This document shows positions 50,244-59,486 of a DNA stretch of 64,000 nt, one piece after another (within the stretch, counting starts at the first letter, position 1; every line of letters starts with the position of its first letter). The stretch is from Chryseobacterium sp. Leaf180 (GTDB taxonomy: Bacteria > Bacteroidota > Bacteroidia > Flavobacteriales > Weeksellaceae). The notes below the pieces were generated by a model, which searched no databases, was not told the origin of the DNA, and worked only from the letters and a program-made list of their open reading frames with translations. The DNA is taken from NCBI RefSeq assembly GCF_001424585.1, contig NZ_LMPJ01000001.1, positions 1,180,450 through 1,244,449 on the forward strand. The letters are read 5' to 3'. The translations under genes and the position numbers were made by a program.

Positions 50244-52619
50244 CTATTTATTAAAATCGACGTCTTCTTTTTTATTAATCGTTTCATTGAGATTTTCTTC
50301 TTTTTTCTCGGTATTCTGTTTTGGTTCGACCGCTTTCGGATTTTTAATCTCGTCGATTGTCTGAAGGCCGCCTTCGTCACCATAGCCGCTGTTGAGGCTT
50401 CGGAGATTTCCGCAACCGTCTTTCCAGTCAGTAGGCTTCATGAATTTATCATCTGGCGAAATTTTTAAACTTTTATCTGCCCAAACTTTTTTCATAAAAA
50501 TCGCCCAGATCGGCAACGCCATTTTTGCTCCCTGGCCTTCACCGGTTCCGAAGAAGTGCGTGGCACGGTCTTCCCAGCCGACCCATGCTCCGGTGGCGAG
50601 TTTAGGAACCATTCCCATAAACCAACCGTCTGAGTTATTCTGTGTTGTACCTGTTTTACCGGCAATTTCAACAGCTTTTGAAATTCCTTTTCTTCCCAAT
50701 TCACCCGAAGCGGTTCCGTATTGCGCAACACCTTTCATTAATTCAATCATCGTATAGGCGTAGTTTGGATTCATCACTTCTTTGGGCTCAGAATTCACTT
50801 CTTTTATGACGCGGCCATTGGCATCTTCAATTCGCCAGATCATTTCCGGTTTATTGTAGTTTCCGTAGTTGGCAAAAGTGCTGTATGCGCCGACCATTTC
50901 GTAAATCGTAATATCTGAAGCTCCCAAGGCCATCGGAAGACTGGTAGAAATTTCTTCAGTTACACCCAGATCTCTAGCTGTTTGAATCACACTTTGCGTG
51001 CCTGCCATTTCTGCCAGACGAAGTGCTACAGTGTTTTGAGAGTATGCCAGCGCGTCTTTTAACGTTATCATTCCGCCACGACCGGGTACGTGATAGCTTC
51101 CTTTATTAAAACTTGCATTGGATATTGTAGAACAAGGTGTCATTCCCAGTTTCATGATCGCTGTTGCGTAAACAAATGGTTTGAAAGTTGAACCTACCTG
51201 TCTTTTTCCCTGCTTGATGTGATCGTACTGGAAATGCTGCCAGTCGATTCCTCCAACCCAAGCCTTGATTTCCCCAGTTCCGGGAACCATCGACATTAAG
51301 CCTGCCTGAGCCACTTTTTTGTGCCAGCGGATAGAATCCCAGGGAGACATTTCAACCTCTTCTTCACCATCCCAGGTAAAACGGGACATTTTGATCGGCT
51401 TTTTGAATTCCATCATAATAGAATCATCAGGCACATTGTCTGCTTTCAGAAGTTTATATCTTCCGGTTCTGCGTACCGCCTGCATCATCACGTCATTCGC
51501 CTGTTTATCATTCAGAAAATAAAACGGCCAGTTTTTTCTTCCTCTCTGTTCTGCATCAAATCTTTTCTGAAGATCGGTAAGGTGCTCTCTGATTGACTCT
51601 TCGGCATATTTCTGCATTTTAGAGTCAAGCGTCACGTAGATTTTCAAACCGTCTTTAAATAAATTCAGTTCCTTACCACTTTCTTTCTCATAATCAGCAA
51701 TATACCTGTCGATTTCTTTTCTCAAATAAAATTTATAATACGCAGAATATCCTTCCGTAATATCTTTTATCGGATGAAAATCAATTCCTAAAGGTGTTGC
51801 AATAGCTTTTTCGTACGTTGGAGCATCAATATATCCGGTATCAAGCATCTGCTTCAAAACTACGTCTCTACGTACTTTGGCCATTTCAGGATGACGGTAC
51901 GGATTGTTTTTTCGCGGATTTTCGAGCATTGCTACAAACATCGCCGCTTCCGGAAGGGTGAGTTCTTTCGTTGTTTTATTATAATAAACCTTCGATGCCA
52001 TCTCAACGCCATTTGCATTAAAAAGGAAATCGAACTTGTTGAAATATTTGGTAATAATTTCTTCCTTCGTGTACCGCTTTTCAAGACTTACCGCCACAGC
52101 CCATTCTTTCAGTTTCTGAATGGCTCTTTTTACAGGATTTCTTGAAGGTTCTTTGGTAAATAAAAGCTTCGCCAGCTGTTGTGTAATCGTTGATCCACCA
52201 CCACGCTCGCCACCATAGCGCACCGCTCTCAAAATTGATTTTAAATCAATCCCCGAATGTTCCTTAAAACGCTCATCTTCCTTCGCCTGAAGTGCATATA
52301 TAAGGTAAGGCGGAAGTTCCTGATAGGTTACAGGTTTCGTTTTTTCTTTCTCAAATTTGCCTAAAAGCTGTCCGTCAGAAGAAATAATTTCGGAGGCGAC
52401 AAAAATATCGACATTGTCAAGCTCTTTTACATCCGGCATTTCTCCCAAAAATCCTTGGGAAACCGAGAAGAAAAGCGCGGAAATTCCCAGGACCACAGCG
52501 ATTAAGCCGATCCAGATAAATTTTACCCATCTTCTCCAGTTTTGATTTTGTCTGGTGTTTTTGGGTGGCAGCGGAAAGGTTTTGTTGCCGTTTCCTTTAT
52601 TTTGGTTGCTGTTTTCCAT
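50244..52619 (-). CDS. Class A penicillin-binding protein (PBP1A-type)
   Basis: 791 residues: short basic cytoplasmic start, one span (WIGLIAVVLGISALFFSV, about 34-51), a GT51 transglycosylase domain with EDERFKEHSGID and RGGGSTITQQLAKLLF, and a transpeptidase domain with STFKPF (Ser-Lys), SQN and KTGTTQNNSDGWF. It polymerises and cross-links peptidoglycan. The C-terminus has a Lys/Glu-rich tail. Its start overlaps gldH by 23 bases. Confidence 0.95.
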   Translation of the reverse strand: MENSNQNKGNGNKTFPLPPKNTRQNQNWRRWVKFIWIGLIAVVLGISALFFSVSQGFLGEMPDVKELDNVDIFVASEIISSDGQLLGKFEKEKTKPVTYQELPPYLIYALQAKEDERFKEHSGIDLKSILRAVRYGGERGGGSTITQQLAKLLFTKEPSRNPVKRAIQKLKEWAVAVSLEKRYTKEEIITKYFNKFDFLFNANGVEMASKVYYNKTTKELTLPEAAMFVAMLENPRKNNPYRHPEMAKVRRDVVLKQMLDTGYIDAPTYEKAIATPLGIDFHPIKDITEGYSAYYKFYLRKEIDRYIADYEKESGKELNLFKDGLKIYVTLDSKMQKYAEESIREHLTDLQKRFDAEQRGRKNWPFYFLNDKQANDVMMQAVRRTGRYKLLKADNVPDDSIMMEFKKPIKMSRFTWDGEEEVEMSPWDSIRWHKKVAQAGLMSMVPGTGEIKAWVGGIDWQHFQYDHIKQGKRQVGSTFKPFVYATAIMKLGMTPCSTISNASFNKGSYHVPGRGGMITLKDALAYSQNTVALRLAEMAGTQSVIQTARDLGVTEEISTSLPMALGASDITIYEMVGAYSTFANYGNYNKPEMIWRIEDANGRVIKEVNSEPKEVMNPNYAYTMIELMKGVAQYGTASGELGRKGISKAVEIAGKTGTTQNNSDGWFMGMVPKLATGAWVGWEDRATHFFGTGEGQGAKMALPIWAIFMKKVWADKSLKISPDDKFMKPTDWKDGCGNLRSLNSGYGDEGGLQTIDEIKNPKAVEPKQNTEKKEENLNETINKKEDVDFNK

Positions 52620-53088
52620 TATTTTGTGCGGTATTTGCCGTTTCTACTTTTATACCAAGATCTTCAATTCCAAGCAGCAGGTCATTTCTCATCGCCTGTT
52701 TTACCGAAATTTTATATACACCCTTCTCAGGAAATCTGTAATCAGTTTTATACTGAAAAAGCGTTTCTTTAGTTTCCCCAAATCCGGTCCCGATCCACTC
52801 GCCGTTTGGCTGCGCCAAAATATAATTCAGCGTGTCGACAGAAGTGGTTTTACCTTTCGGATCTTTCATATCAACGATAAACCGAATGTTGCTGTAAGGG
52901 TAATCATTATTGTTTCTCACCACAAAGATAATATTTTTAGCGATCTGAGGGTCAGCGATATTAAGGTCAAATTTCTGATCTGTTTTTTTGTTCCATTTGC
53001 CGTTTACCGCATTCATTACAACGTCGCCTGCCGTATTATTGCAGCTGATGACGAACAGTAAAATCGCAGCGCCGAAAACTCTATGCAT
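52597..53088 (-). CDS. gldH: Gliding motility lipoprotein GldH
   Basis: 163 residues from the ATG at 53088; upstream ATG at 53175 would lie entirely in the ricT gene and is rejected. Lipoprotein signal MHRVFGAAILLFVISC. The mature part carries the GldH pattern: KKTDQKFDLNIADPQIAKNIIFVVRNNNDYPYSNIRFIVDMKDP and YDIKTDYRFPEKGVYKISVKQAMRNDLLLGIEDLGIKVE-like end. In F. johnsoniae GldH is needed for gliding; many non-gliding relatives keep it. It overlaps ricT and the PBP gene, so the three are coupled. Confidence 0.9.
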   Translation of the reverse strand: MHRVFGAAILLFVISCNNTAGDVVMNAVNGKWNKKTDQKFDLNIADPQIAKNIIFVVRNNNDYPYSNIRFIVDMKDPKGKTTSVDTLNYILAQPNGEWIGTGFGETKETLFQYKTDYRFPEKGVYKISVKQAMRNDLLLGIEDLGIKVETANTAQNNGKQQPK

Positions 53089-54556
53089 TATTGTCTTTTT
53101 TTGGAGGAACCCTTTTTTTGAATTTCTTTTTTGGAGGATTTTGACTGCTGCCTTCCGTTGCAGGTTTTTCAGCATTCTCTACACGATCGCCCTGCGCTTT
53201 TGGCTGCTGTTGCGGGCGTGTATTTTTCTGATTATTTCTTGCTTCTGGATTGGTGTTTTTCGGTCTTTCAGCGTTTTCCGTGCGTTCTGTTTTTTCAGGT
53301 CGCTGCTGGGTGTTTTTTCGCTGGTTTTGATTATTTCCTTTGAAATTACTTCGCTGCTCCTGTCCCGAATTTTGATTCTGATTTTGATTCGAATTTCGGT
53401 TTTGCCCGGAAGACTGATTTTGATTTGAATTTGAATTCTGTTTCTGATTGCGGTTTCTGTTCGAGCGCGCCTTCTTCTCAAAACGGTCTACACTGTTCTC
53501 CTGAATAAGATCTACGCTTACAGCAATAGTTTCAGGCTCTTTTAAATCTTCCAGCGGAAGCGTTTTTTCACCTTTTTTATTCTGCGCAATAAGCTCTTTT
53601 ACCAGTTCAATATCAAAGTCGTACCACGCCATCGAGCTGTCGACATATGCAAACCACATCTTTCGTTTGAAAACATCAATTTTAATGCAGAATGCACGGC
53701 CTCTTTCCGTGTCAATTGTCGTAGAAGACGACGGGAAATGGCTTAATTGATCAAGATAACTGTCTAGCTCATAGTTTAGGCAACATTTAAGTTTACCACA
53801 CTGCCCAGCCAATTTTTGTGGATTGATGCTTAACTGCTGGTAACGCGCCACATTTGTATTCACAGAACGGAAATCTGTAAGCCACGTCGAACAGCAAAGT
53901 TCGCGCCCACAGCTTCCGATACCGCCAATTTTAGCCGCTTCCTGACGGAAACCGATCTGCTTCATATCGATTTTTGTACGGAAGGTTCCTGCAAATTCTT
54001 TTATCAGCTGTCTGAAATCAATTCTGCTGTCTGCCGTATAAAAAAACGTCACTTTAGACGCATCACCCTGATATTCCACATCGGTGATTTTCATTTCGAG
54101 GCCTAACCGGTGCGATATTTTTCGCGCATCTACCTTTACGGTTTCCTCTTTTTTTCTGAGATCCTGCCAGGTATCCAAATCTTTTTGGTTGGCCAATCTG
54201 TATATTTTTGCAGCGTCTTCTTCGCGACACCTTTTCTTTTTCATTTGTATCTTCACCAATTCACCGGTGAGACTTACGACGCCCACGTCATGTCCGGGGT
54301 TTGCTTCTACAGTTACTACGCTGCCAATGTGTAAAGGGAGGTTGTTTACATTATTAAAAAACGCTTTTCTGTCATTTTTGAATCTGACTTCTACAAAACT
54401 GCATCGGTTGGAAGCAGGATTTTGAACGTTTGATAACCAATCGAAAACACTTAATTTATAGCTATTACCACAGGTATTTACACTTTCGCAGCCGCTTGCA
54501 GATTTCGTTCCGCAAGAATGTGCAGAATCGCCGGATGTTTTGCATCCACAACTCAT
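53081..54556 (-). CDS. ricT: PSP1-domain protein, RicT-type, with Asn/Gln-rich tail
   Basis: 491 residues. The N-terminus is Cys-rich (MSCGCKTSGDSAHSCG). The PSP1 core includes FVEVRFKNDRKAFFNN, SLTGELVKIQMKKKRCREED, and the RicT Fe-S-type cluster GIGSCGRELCCSTWL with QCGKLKCCLNYELDSY. The last ~130 residues are low complexity, rich in Asn, Gln, Arg and Lys. In Bacillus RicT forms a Fe-S complex acting on RNA maturation. In Bacteroidota the gene normally sits before gldH, as here. Confidence 0.88.
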   Translation of the reverse strand: MSCGCKTSGDSAHSCGTKSASGCESVNTCGNSYKLSVFDWLSNVQNPASNRCSFVEVRFKNDRKAFFNNVNNLPLHIGSVVTVEANPGHDVGVVSLTGELVKIQMKKKRCREEDAAKIYRLANQKDLDTWQDLRKKEETVKVDARKISHRLGLEMKITDVEYQGDASKVTFFYTADSRIDFRQLIKEFAGTFRTKIDMKQIGFRQEAAKIGGIGSCGRELCCSTWLTDFRSVNTNVARYQQLSINPQKLAGQCGKLKCCLNYELDSYLDQLSHFPSSSTTIDTERGRAFCIKIDVFKRKMWFAYVDSSMAWYDFDIELVKELIAQNKKGEKTLPLEDLKEPETIAVSVDLIQENSVDRFEKKARSNRNRNQKQNSNSNQNQSSGQNRNSNQNQNQNSGQEQRSNFKGNNQNQRKNTQQRPEKTERTENAERPKNTNPEARNNQKNTRPQQQPKAQGDRVENAEKPATEGSSQNPPKKKFKKRVPPKKDNNA

Positions 54557-54805
54557 ATTATATATATTTAATCTGCAAATTTATAGTTTTTTATTTTTAA
54601 ATGTTTCTTCTCAAAAATAAATATTGCGTAAGACACGTGTTTGAAGCTAAACAGAAAAATTTTGAGTGATGATAAGTTTTCATAATTCACTATATGGTAG
54701 CGCTTTGCAGATTTTCATTGCTCAGTTATTATTTTAAACATAGTTTTCATACAAAACTTCGTTTAATATTTTAAGAAAAATTAACAGCCGTTTTCAAAAT
54801 AGCTT

Positions 54806-54813
54806 TATATTTG
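54806..54813 (+). promoter_or_regulatory. -7 box of the FadL-type gene
   Basis: TATATTTG, 19 bases before the ATG at 54833. No TTG at 17-23 bases upstream was found. The rest of 54557-54832 shows only a second TAAATTTG box (54576-54583, minus strand) for ricT. Confidence 0.45.
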
Positions 54814-54832
54814 AAATTCAAAATAAATATCT

Positions 54833-56071
54833 ATGAAAAAAATATTAATATCTACTGCTTTGCTCGCGGGTGTTTTATCTTATGCCGGCGGTTTCAGGGT
54901 TTCTCTGCAAGGCGTGAAGCAGCTTGCCATGGCACATACCAGTGCACATGCAGAAGATGCGAGTGTTGCATTTTTCAACCCGGCGGGGATGTCTTTCATT
55001 CCTTCTAAACTGAGCATCGTAGCCGGCGGTTTTGCTGCCAGTAATAAAGTGACTTTTCAAAATCTAAATACGCTGACGTCTACAGAAACAGATAATCCTG
55101 TGGGAACACCGATCTACGCTGCGATTGCGTACAAGGCAACCGATAAAATCTCTGTCGGGTTCAGTTTTACAACTCCTTTCGGAAGCACGATTCAGTATCC
55201 TTACGACTGGGAAGGTAGAGAAGCAGTACAGAAGCTCGAGCTGAAAAGCTTTTACTTTCAGCCAATGGTTTCTGTGAAAATGGCTCCGTGGATCTCATTT
55301 GGTGCCAGCTATATTTATGCTAAAGGAAGTGTAAACTGGGACAGAGCAGTGACGCAGTTTGGAGGAACAGTGAATCTTAATGACGAGAAAGCGACAGGTC
55401 ATGGTTTTGGCTTCGGTTTCTACTTCAGACCGACTGATAAATTTGATATGAGTATCGCGTACCGTTCGCCGGTTGATATGAAGGCTAAAGAAGGAGTGGC
55501 AACTTTTAGATTTCCTCAGCAGCAGACCATCAACGGTCTTCTGGGTTTAAATGCCAACGGACAGGATAATTTTAAAGCGACTTTGCCTTTGGTAGAAGAA
55601 TATACAATTGGTTTAACGTATAAATTTACACCGAAATGGCTCGTTTCTGCAGATTTCAACTATCACGGTTGGGACCGTTACAGAAGTCTGACTTTAGATT
55701 TTGCCAATGCACCGATCGGAAATCAGGCAGATCCTACAATTGTAGTGGCTCCGAAGAATTTCAGAGGCGCAAAAACGTTCAGATTGGGTACACAGTATAT
55801 GTTTAATAATATGATCTACGGAAGACTAGGCGCATATTATGACGAAGCTCCTTACAGCGACGAAAACTTCATCCCGGAAACGCCTTCTTTCAACTCGTTT
55901 GTATTTACAGGAGGTTTAGGATTCAAATTCCAGAAATTCGGAGTAGATGTTGCCGGCGGCTATGTAATGCCACAGAGCAGAAGTGTAAACAATAAAACCA
56001 TTGGTTTCTACGGTCAGGCCAAAGCTTCAGCATTCTACGCAGGTCTAGGTTTATCTTACAATCCTTTTTAA
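54833..56071 (+). CDS. FadL/OMPP1-type outer membrane transporter
   Basis: 412 residues, signal peptide MKKILISTALLAGVLSYAGG. The hatch-type N-terminus (GGFRVSLQGVKQLAMAHTSAHAEDASVAFFNPAGMSFI) is the family signature, and the rest is a 14-strand-like barrel ending in a hydrophobic strand and Phe (LGLSYNPF). FadL channels let hydrophobic compounds such as fatty acids or aromatics through the outer membrane. A lipoprotein esterase gene follows 10 bases downstream, suggesting joint use of a lipid-like substrate. Confidence 0.9.
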   Translation: MKKILISTALLAGVLSYAGGFRVSLQGVKQLAMAHTSAHAEDASVAFFNPAGMSFIPSKLSIVAGGFAASNKVTFQNLNTLTSTETDNPVGTPIYAAIAYKATDKISVGFSFTTPFGSTIQYPYDWEGREAVQKLELKSFYFQPMVSVKMAPWISFGASYIYAKGSVNWDRAVTQFGGTVNLNDEKATGHGFGFGFYFRPTDKFDMSIAYRSPVDMKAKEGVATFRFPQQQTINGLLGLNANGQDNFKATLPLVEEYTIGLTYKFTPKWLVSADFNYHGWDRYRSLTLDFANAPIGNQADPTIVVAPKNFRGAKTFRLGTQYMFNNMIYGRLGAYYDEAPYSDENFIPETPSFNSFVFTGGLGFKFQKFGVDVAGGYVMPQSRSVNNKTIGFYGQAKASAFYAGLGLSYNPF

Positions 56072-56081
56072 AAAATAATTT

Positions 56082-57614
56082 ATGAAAAAAATAATAATTT
56101 CTACTCTTGCTGTTTCGGCGCTGTTTTTCACGGCAGGCTGCAACACAGATTTTGATACTGATGTAAAAGACATCGTGGTAACAAAAGGTGACGCCGATTT
56201 TACAACGTATGTTTCCATCGGAAATTCACTGACTTCCGGTTACCGTGATAATGCTTTATACATCGACGGACAAAACGAATCGTATCCGAACATCATCGCT
56301 GGTCAAATGAGACTTGCCGGCGGCGGCTCTTTCACACAACCTTTGATGGCTGATAATAATGGTGGATTAATTTTTCTTGGAAGTGTTATTCAGGCTCCCA
56401 AACTGGTAATTCAGTCTTTTGTAAACGGTGCGCCGAATATTGCCCCAATTGCAGCGACACCAACTACCGACCTCTTAAATAAAGTAACAGGAAACATCAA
56501 TAACTTCGGTGTTCCGGGAGCAAAATCGTATCATCTGGTAGCTCCGGGATACGGGAATTTGGCCGGAGTTGTTGCCGGTACAGCGAATCCGTACTTTGTA
56601 AGATTCTCATCAAGTGCGACAACTACCGTTGTGGATGATGCAGCGAACAGAAATCCTACATTTTTCTCGTATTGGATCGGTAATAATGATGTTTTAGGTT
56701 ATGCAACAAGTGGCGGAACCGGTGTAAACAGACTTGGAAATACCAATCCTGCAACGTATGCAAGCAATGATATCTCTGACCCTACTGTAGTTGCAGGTTC
56801 TATCAAAGCAGGTTTAGATAAATTAAAGGCAAAAGGTGCTACAAAAGGAGTGATTGCAAATATTCCTTACGTAACGACGATTCCATTTTTCACGACAGTT
56901 CCTTACAATCCTTTGACGCCAACTGCTTTAGGAGCTAATCTGGCAGCTTTGAATACAAATCTTTACGGTCCTTTAAAACAAGCTCTAACTGCTCTTGGTG
57001 CCGGCTCTAGAATAAATTTACTTTCTTCTACAACAGCTAATCCTGTTTTGATTAAAGATGTTGCACTTACTAATCTTTCTGCTCAATTAACTGCAGCATT
57101 AACTCCGTCTTTAGGAGCACAGACTGCAGCGGCTTTTGGCCAGATTTATGGTCAGGCTAGACAGACGACTTCTGAAGATTATATTATTTTGAGTACTCGT
57201 GCTGTGATTGGAACAACTGCGACCGGTGCACCATCTTCTATCAATGTATACGGAATTTCTTATCCATTGGAAAATCAGCATGTTTTATCAAAAGCAGAGG
57301 CTGCATTGGTAAAAACCGCGACAGATTCTTACAACACCGCGATCAAAGGTCTTGCAGATTCTTACGGTCTTGCATTTGTAGATGCTAATGCTAAAATGTT
57401 TGAACTGAATGGCCAATCTGGGATCTCATTTGACGGTGTACGATATACAGCAAAATTCATTACCGGCGGTACCTTTTCATTAGATGGCGTACATCTTACC
57501 GGAAGAGGTTATGCCATTATCGCCAACGAATTTATCAAAGCGATTAACTTAAAATACAAATCTACACTGCCACAGGTAGATGCCAACAAATATTCTGGGG
57601 TGACCTTCCCATAA
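56082..57614 (+). CDS. SGNH/GDSL-type hydrolase lipoprotein
   Basis: 510 residues. Lipoprotein signal MKKIIISTLAVSALFFTAGC (Cys at 20). SGNH blocks are seen: SIGNSLTSGY with the Ser near 49, the Gly-Asn block WIGNNDVLGY, and the His-containing SLDGVHLTGRGYA near 475. It should hydrolyse an ester or acyl bond at the cell surface. It is 10 bases after the FadL-like gene and probably in the same transcript, so the pair may take up an ester substrate; this is an inference from position. Confidence 0.85.
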   Translation: MKKIIISTLAVSALFFTAGCNTDFDTDVKDIVVTKGDADFTTYVSIGNSLTSGYRDNALYIDGQNESYPNIIAGQMRLAGGGSFTQPLMADNNGGLIFLGSVIQAPKLVIQSFVNGAPNIAPIAATPTTDLLNKVTGNINNFGVPGAKSYHLVAPGYGNLAGVVAGTANPYFVRFSSSATTTVVDDAANRNPTFFSYWIGNNDVLGYATSGGTGVNRLGNTNPATYASNDISDPTVVAGSIKAGLDKLKAKGATKGVIANIPYVTTIPFFTTVPYNPLTPTALGANLAALNTNLYGPLKQALTALGAGSRINLLSSTTANPVLIKDVALTNLSAQLTAALTPSLGAQTAAAFGQIYGQARQTTSEDYIILSTRAVIGTTATGAPSSINVYGISYPLENQHVLSKAEAALVKTATDSYNTAIKGLADSYGLAFVDANAKMFELNGQSGISFDGVRYTAKFITGGTFSLDGVHLTGRGYAIIANEFIKAINLKYKSTLPQVDANKYSGVTFP

Positions 57615-57633
57615 TTTTAGCTTAAATAAAATG

Positions 57634-57667
57634 AAAACCACAGGATTGATTCTTGTGGTTTTTTTTT
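57634..57667 (+). terminator. Terminator after the SGNH hydrolase gene
   Basis: AAAACCACA (57634-57642) pairs with TGTGGTTTT (57654-57662), followed by Ts. Its right arm overlaps the promoter of prs. Confidence 0.75.
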
Positions 57668-57674
57668 AAATTTG
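57646..57674 (+). promoter_or_regulatory. Promoter of prs
   Basis: TTG (57646-57648), 18 bases, TAAATTTG (57667-57674), 19 bases before the ATG at 57694. The promoter overlaps the preceding terminator. Confidence 0.6.
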
Positions 57675-57693
57675 CACCATCTAAAAAGTAAAA

Positions 57694-58632
57694 ATGGCCA
57701 ATCAGGAAAGTTATCTGTTTTCTACCAGAACGAGCAAAGATCTTGCAAACAAAATTGCCCAGCACTATGGGAAAGATTTAGGAAAAATCGTGATCCAGGA
57801 GTTTAGCGACGGCGAATTTGAGCCTATTCTAGACGAATCTGTACGCGGCGGAAGAGTTTTTCTCATCGGTTCTACATTTCCACCTGCAGACAATCTATTG
57901 GAGCTTCTTCTGATGATTGATGCGGCAAAAAGAGCCTCCGCGAAGAGCATTACAGTGGTTTTGCCTTATTTTGGTCTCGCAAGACAAGACAGAAAAGACA
58001 AACCTCGTGCGCCAATCGGTGCCAAATTGGTTGCCAATCTACTTACCGCAGCCGGAGCTACAAGAATTATGACGATGGATTTGCATGCAGATCAGATTCA
58101 GGGTTTCTTTGAAATTCCTGTGGATCACTTATATGCTTCTACGATTTTCGTTGATTATATTAAAGATCTTAATCTTGATAATCTCACCATTGCTTCTCCT
58201 GATATGGGCGGTGCCAAAAGAGCAAAAAACTACGCTGGCCACATCGGTGCTGATGTAGTGATCGCATATAAAGAGAGAAAAAAAGCCAATGTTGTAGAAG
58301 AAATGTTCCTCATAGGTGATGTTGAAGGCAAAAACGTGATTTTGATCGATGACATGATTGACACTGCAGGTACCCTGTGCAAAGCGGCTGATATTTTAAT
58401 TGAAAAAGGAGCAAAATCTGTACGTGCGATGGCAACTCACGGTGTACTTTCCGGCAAAGCGTATGAGAATATCGAAAATTCAAAACTGCTGGAAGTTATT
58501 GTAACTGACTCTATTCCCGTAAAAACAAATTTGTCATCTAAAATAAAAGTGCTATCTTGCGCCGCGTTATTCGCAGACGTGATGAAGATGGTGCACGAGC
58601 ACAAATCAATCAGCAGTAAGTTTGTTATTTAA
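57694..58632 (+). CDS. prs: Ribose-phosphate pyrophosphokinase
   Basis: 312 residues. Class I PRPP synthase marks: EFSDGEFEPILDESVRGG, YFGLARQDRKDKPRAPI, the metal loop DLHADQIQGFF and the PRPP-binding VILIDDMIDTAGT. It makes PRPP from ribose 5-phosphate and ATP. It is followed by rplY (55 bases), an arrangement seen in many Bacteroidota and other bacteria. Confidence 0.96.
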   Translation: MANQESYLFSTRTSKDLANKIAQHYGKDLGKIVIQEFSDGEFEPILDESVRGGRVFLIGSTFPPADNLLELLLMIDAAKRASAKSITVVLPYFGLARQDRKDKPRAPIGAKLVANLLTAAGATRIMTMDLHADQIQGFFEIPVDHLYASTIFVDYIKDLNLDNLTIASPDMGGAKRAKNYAGHIGADVVIAYKERKKANVVEEMFLIGDVEGKNVILIDDMIDTAGTLCKAADILIEKGAKSVRAMATHGVLSGKAYENIENSKLLEVIVTDSIPVKTNLSSKIKVLSCAALFADVMKMVHEHKSISSKFVI

Positions 58633-58687
58633 TTGAAAACAAACGGTTTGCGACTTAAAACTAAAACAATTTTTTAAATTTTTTATA

Positions 58688-59323
58688 ATGAAATCTATTA
58701 CAATTCAAGGTACAAAAAGAGAAAGCGTGGGCAAAAAGTCTACAAAAGCTTTACGTGATGCTGAATTAGTTCCTTGTGTTGTTTACGGAGGCGAAAACAC
58801 TTTGAATTTCTCTGCTGAGGAGAAAGCATTCAAAGGTTTGGTTTACACTCCTGAGGCACACACGGTATCTATTGAGATTGACGGACAAACAATTCCGGCA
58901 GTTCTTCAGGATATTCAGTTTCACCCAATTACAGACAAAATTCTTCACGCAGATTTCTATCAGCTGGCAGAGGACAAGCCGGTAGTAATGGAAGTTCCTG
59001 TAAGAATCACTGGTCGTTCAAAAGGTGTTGTTGCCGGTGGTGTGCTTCGTCAGTCTTTCAGAAAACTGAAAGTAAAAGCAATCCCTGCAAACTTGCCGGA
59101 TGAGATCGTGGTAGATATCACGCCTCTTAAAATCGGTAACAAATTGTATGTAGGTGGACTAAAAACTGAAGGATTCTCTTTTGTACACCCAGATAACGCA
59201 GTAGTTGTAGCCGTGAAAATGTCTAGAAATGCAGCTAAAGGTGGTGCCGCTCAGGATGATGATGATGAAGAAGAAACTACAGAAGCAGCAGCTCCTGCAG
59301 CAGAAGAAACTTCAGCAGAATAA
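58688..59323 (+). CDS. rplY: 50S ribosomal protein L25 (Ctc-type)
   Basis: 211 residues. The N-terminal L25 fold binds 5S rRNA ([31 protein letters not shown]), and the second TL5-like domain follows (about 95-185). The tail (after 190) is acid- and Ala-rich ([18 protein letters not shown]). This long form is the Ctc type rather than the short E. coli L25. Confidence 0.95.
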   Translation: MKSITIQGTKRESVGKKSTKALRDAELVPCVVYGGENTLNFSAEEKAFKGLVYTPEAHTVSIEIDGQTIPAVLQDIQFHPITDKILHADFYQLAEDKPVVMEVPVRITGRSKGVVAGGVLRQSFRKLKVKAIPANLPDEIVVDITPLKIGNKLYVGGLKTEGFSFVHPDNAVVVAVKMSRNAAKGGAAQDDDDEEETTEAAAPAAEETSAE

Positions 59324-59344
59324 GCATTCTCAAAACAGGTATAG

Positions 59345-59373
59345 AAAACCCACCGTATTTTGCGGTGGGTTTT
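59345..59373 (+). terminator. Terminator of rplY
   Basis: AAAACCCACCG (59345-59355) pairs with CGGTGGGTTTT (59363-59373), followed by Ts. Confidence 0.85.
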
Positions 59374-59435
59374 TTTTGTGACATTTGATTACATCTATCA
59401 TACCGTTCGGTCATAAAATTTTCTGTAAAAAGCCG

Positions 59436-59443
59436 TAACTTTG
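59436..59443 (+). promoter_or_regulatory. -7 box of sufS
   Basis: TAACTTTG, 43 bases before the ATG at 59487; no TTG was found at 17-23 bases upstream. Confidence 0.4.
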
Positions 59444-59486
59444 AAGGGTTCTAAATAAAGAACTCTAATTTTTTAAAAGTAAATAA

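Noticed and set aside
53131-53428. Frames opposite the low-complexity ricT tail
   Set aside because: They come from the biased NQ/K-rich codons; no domain or start context.
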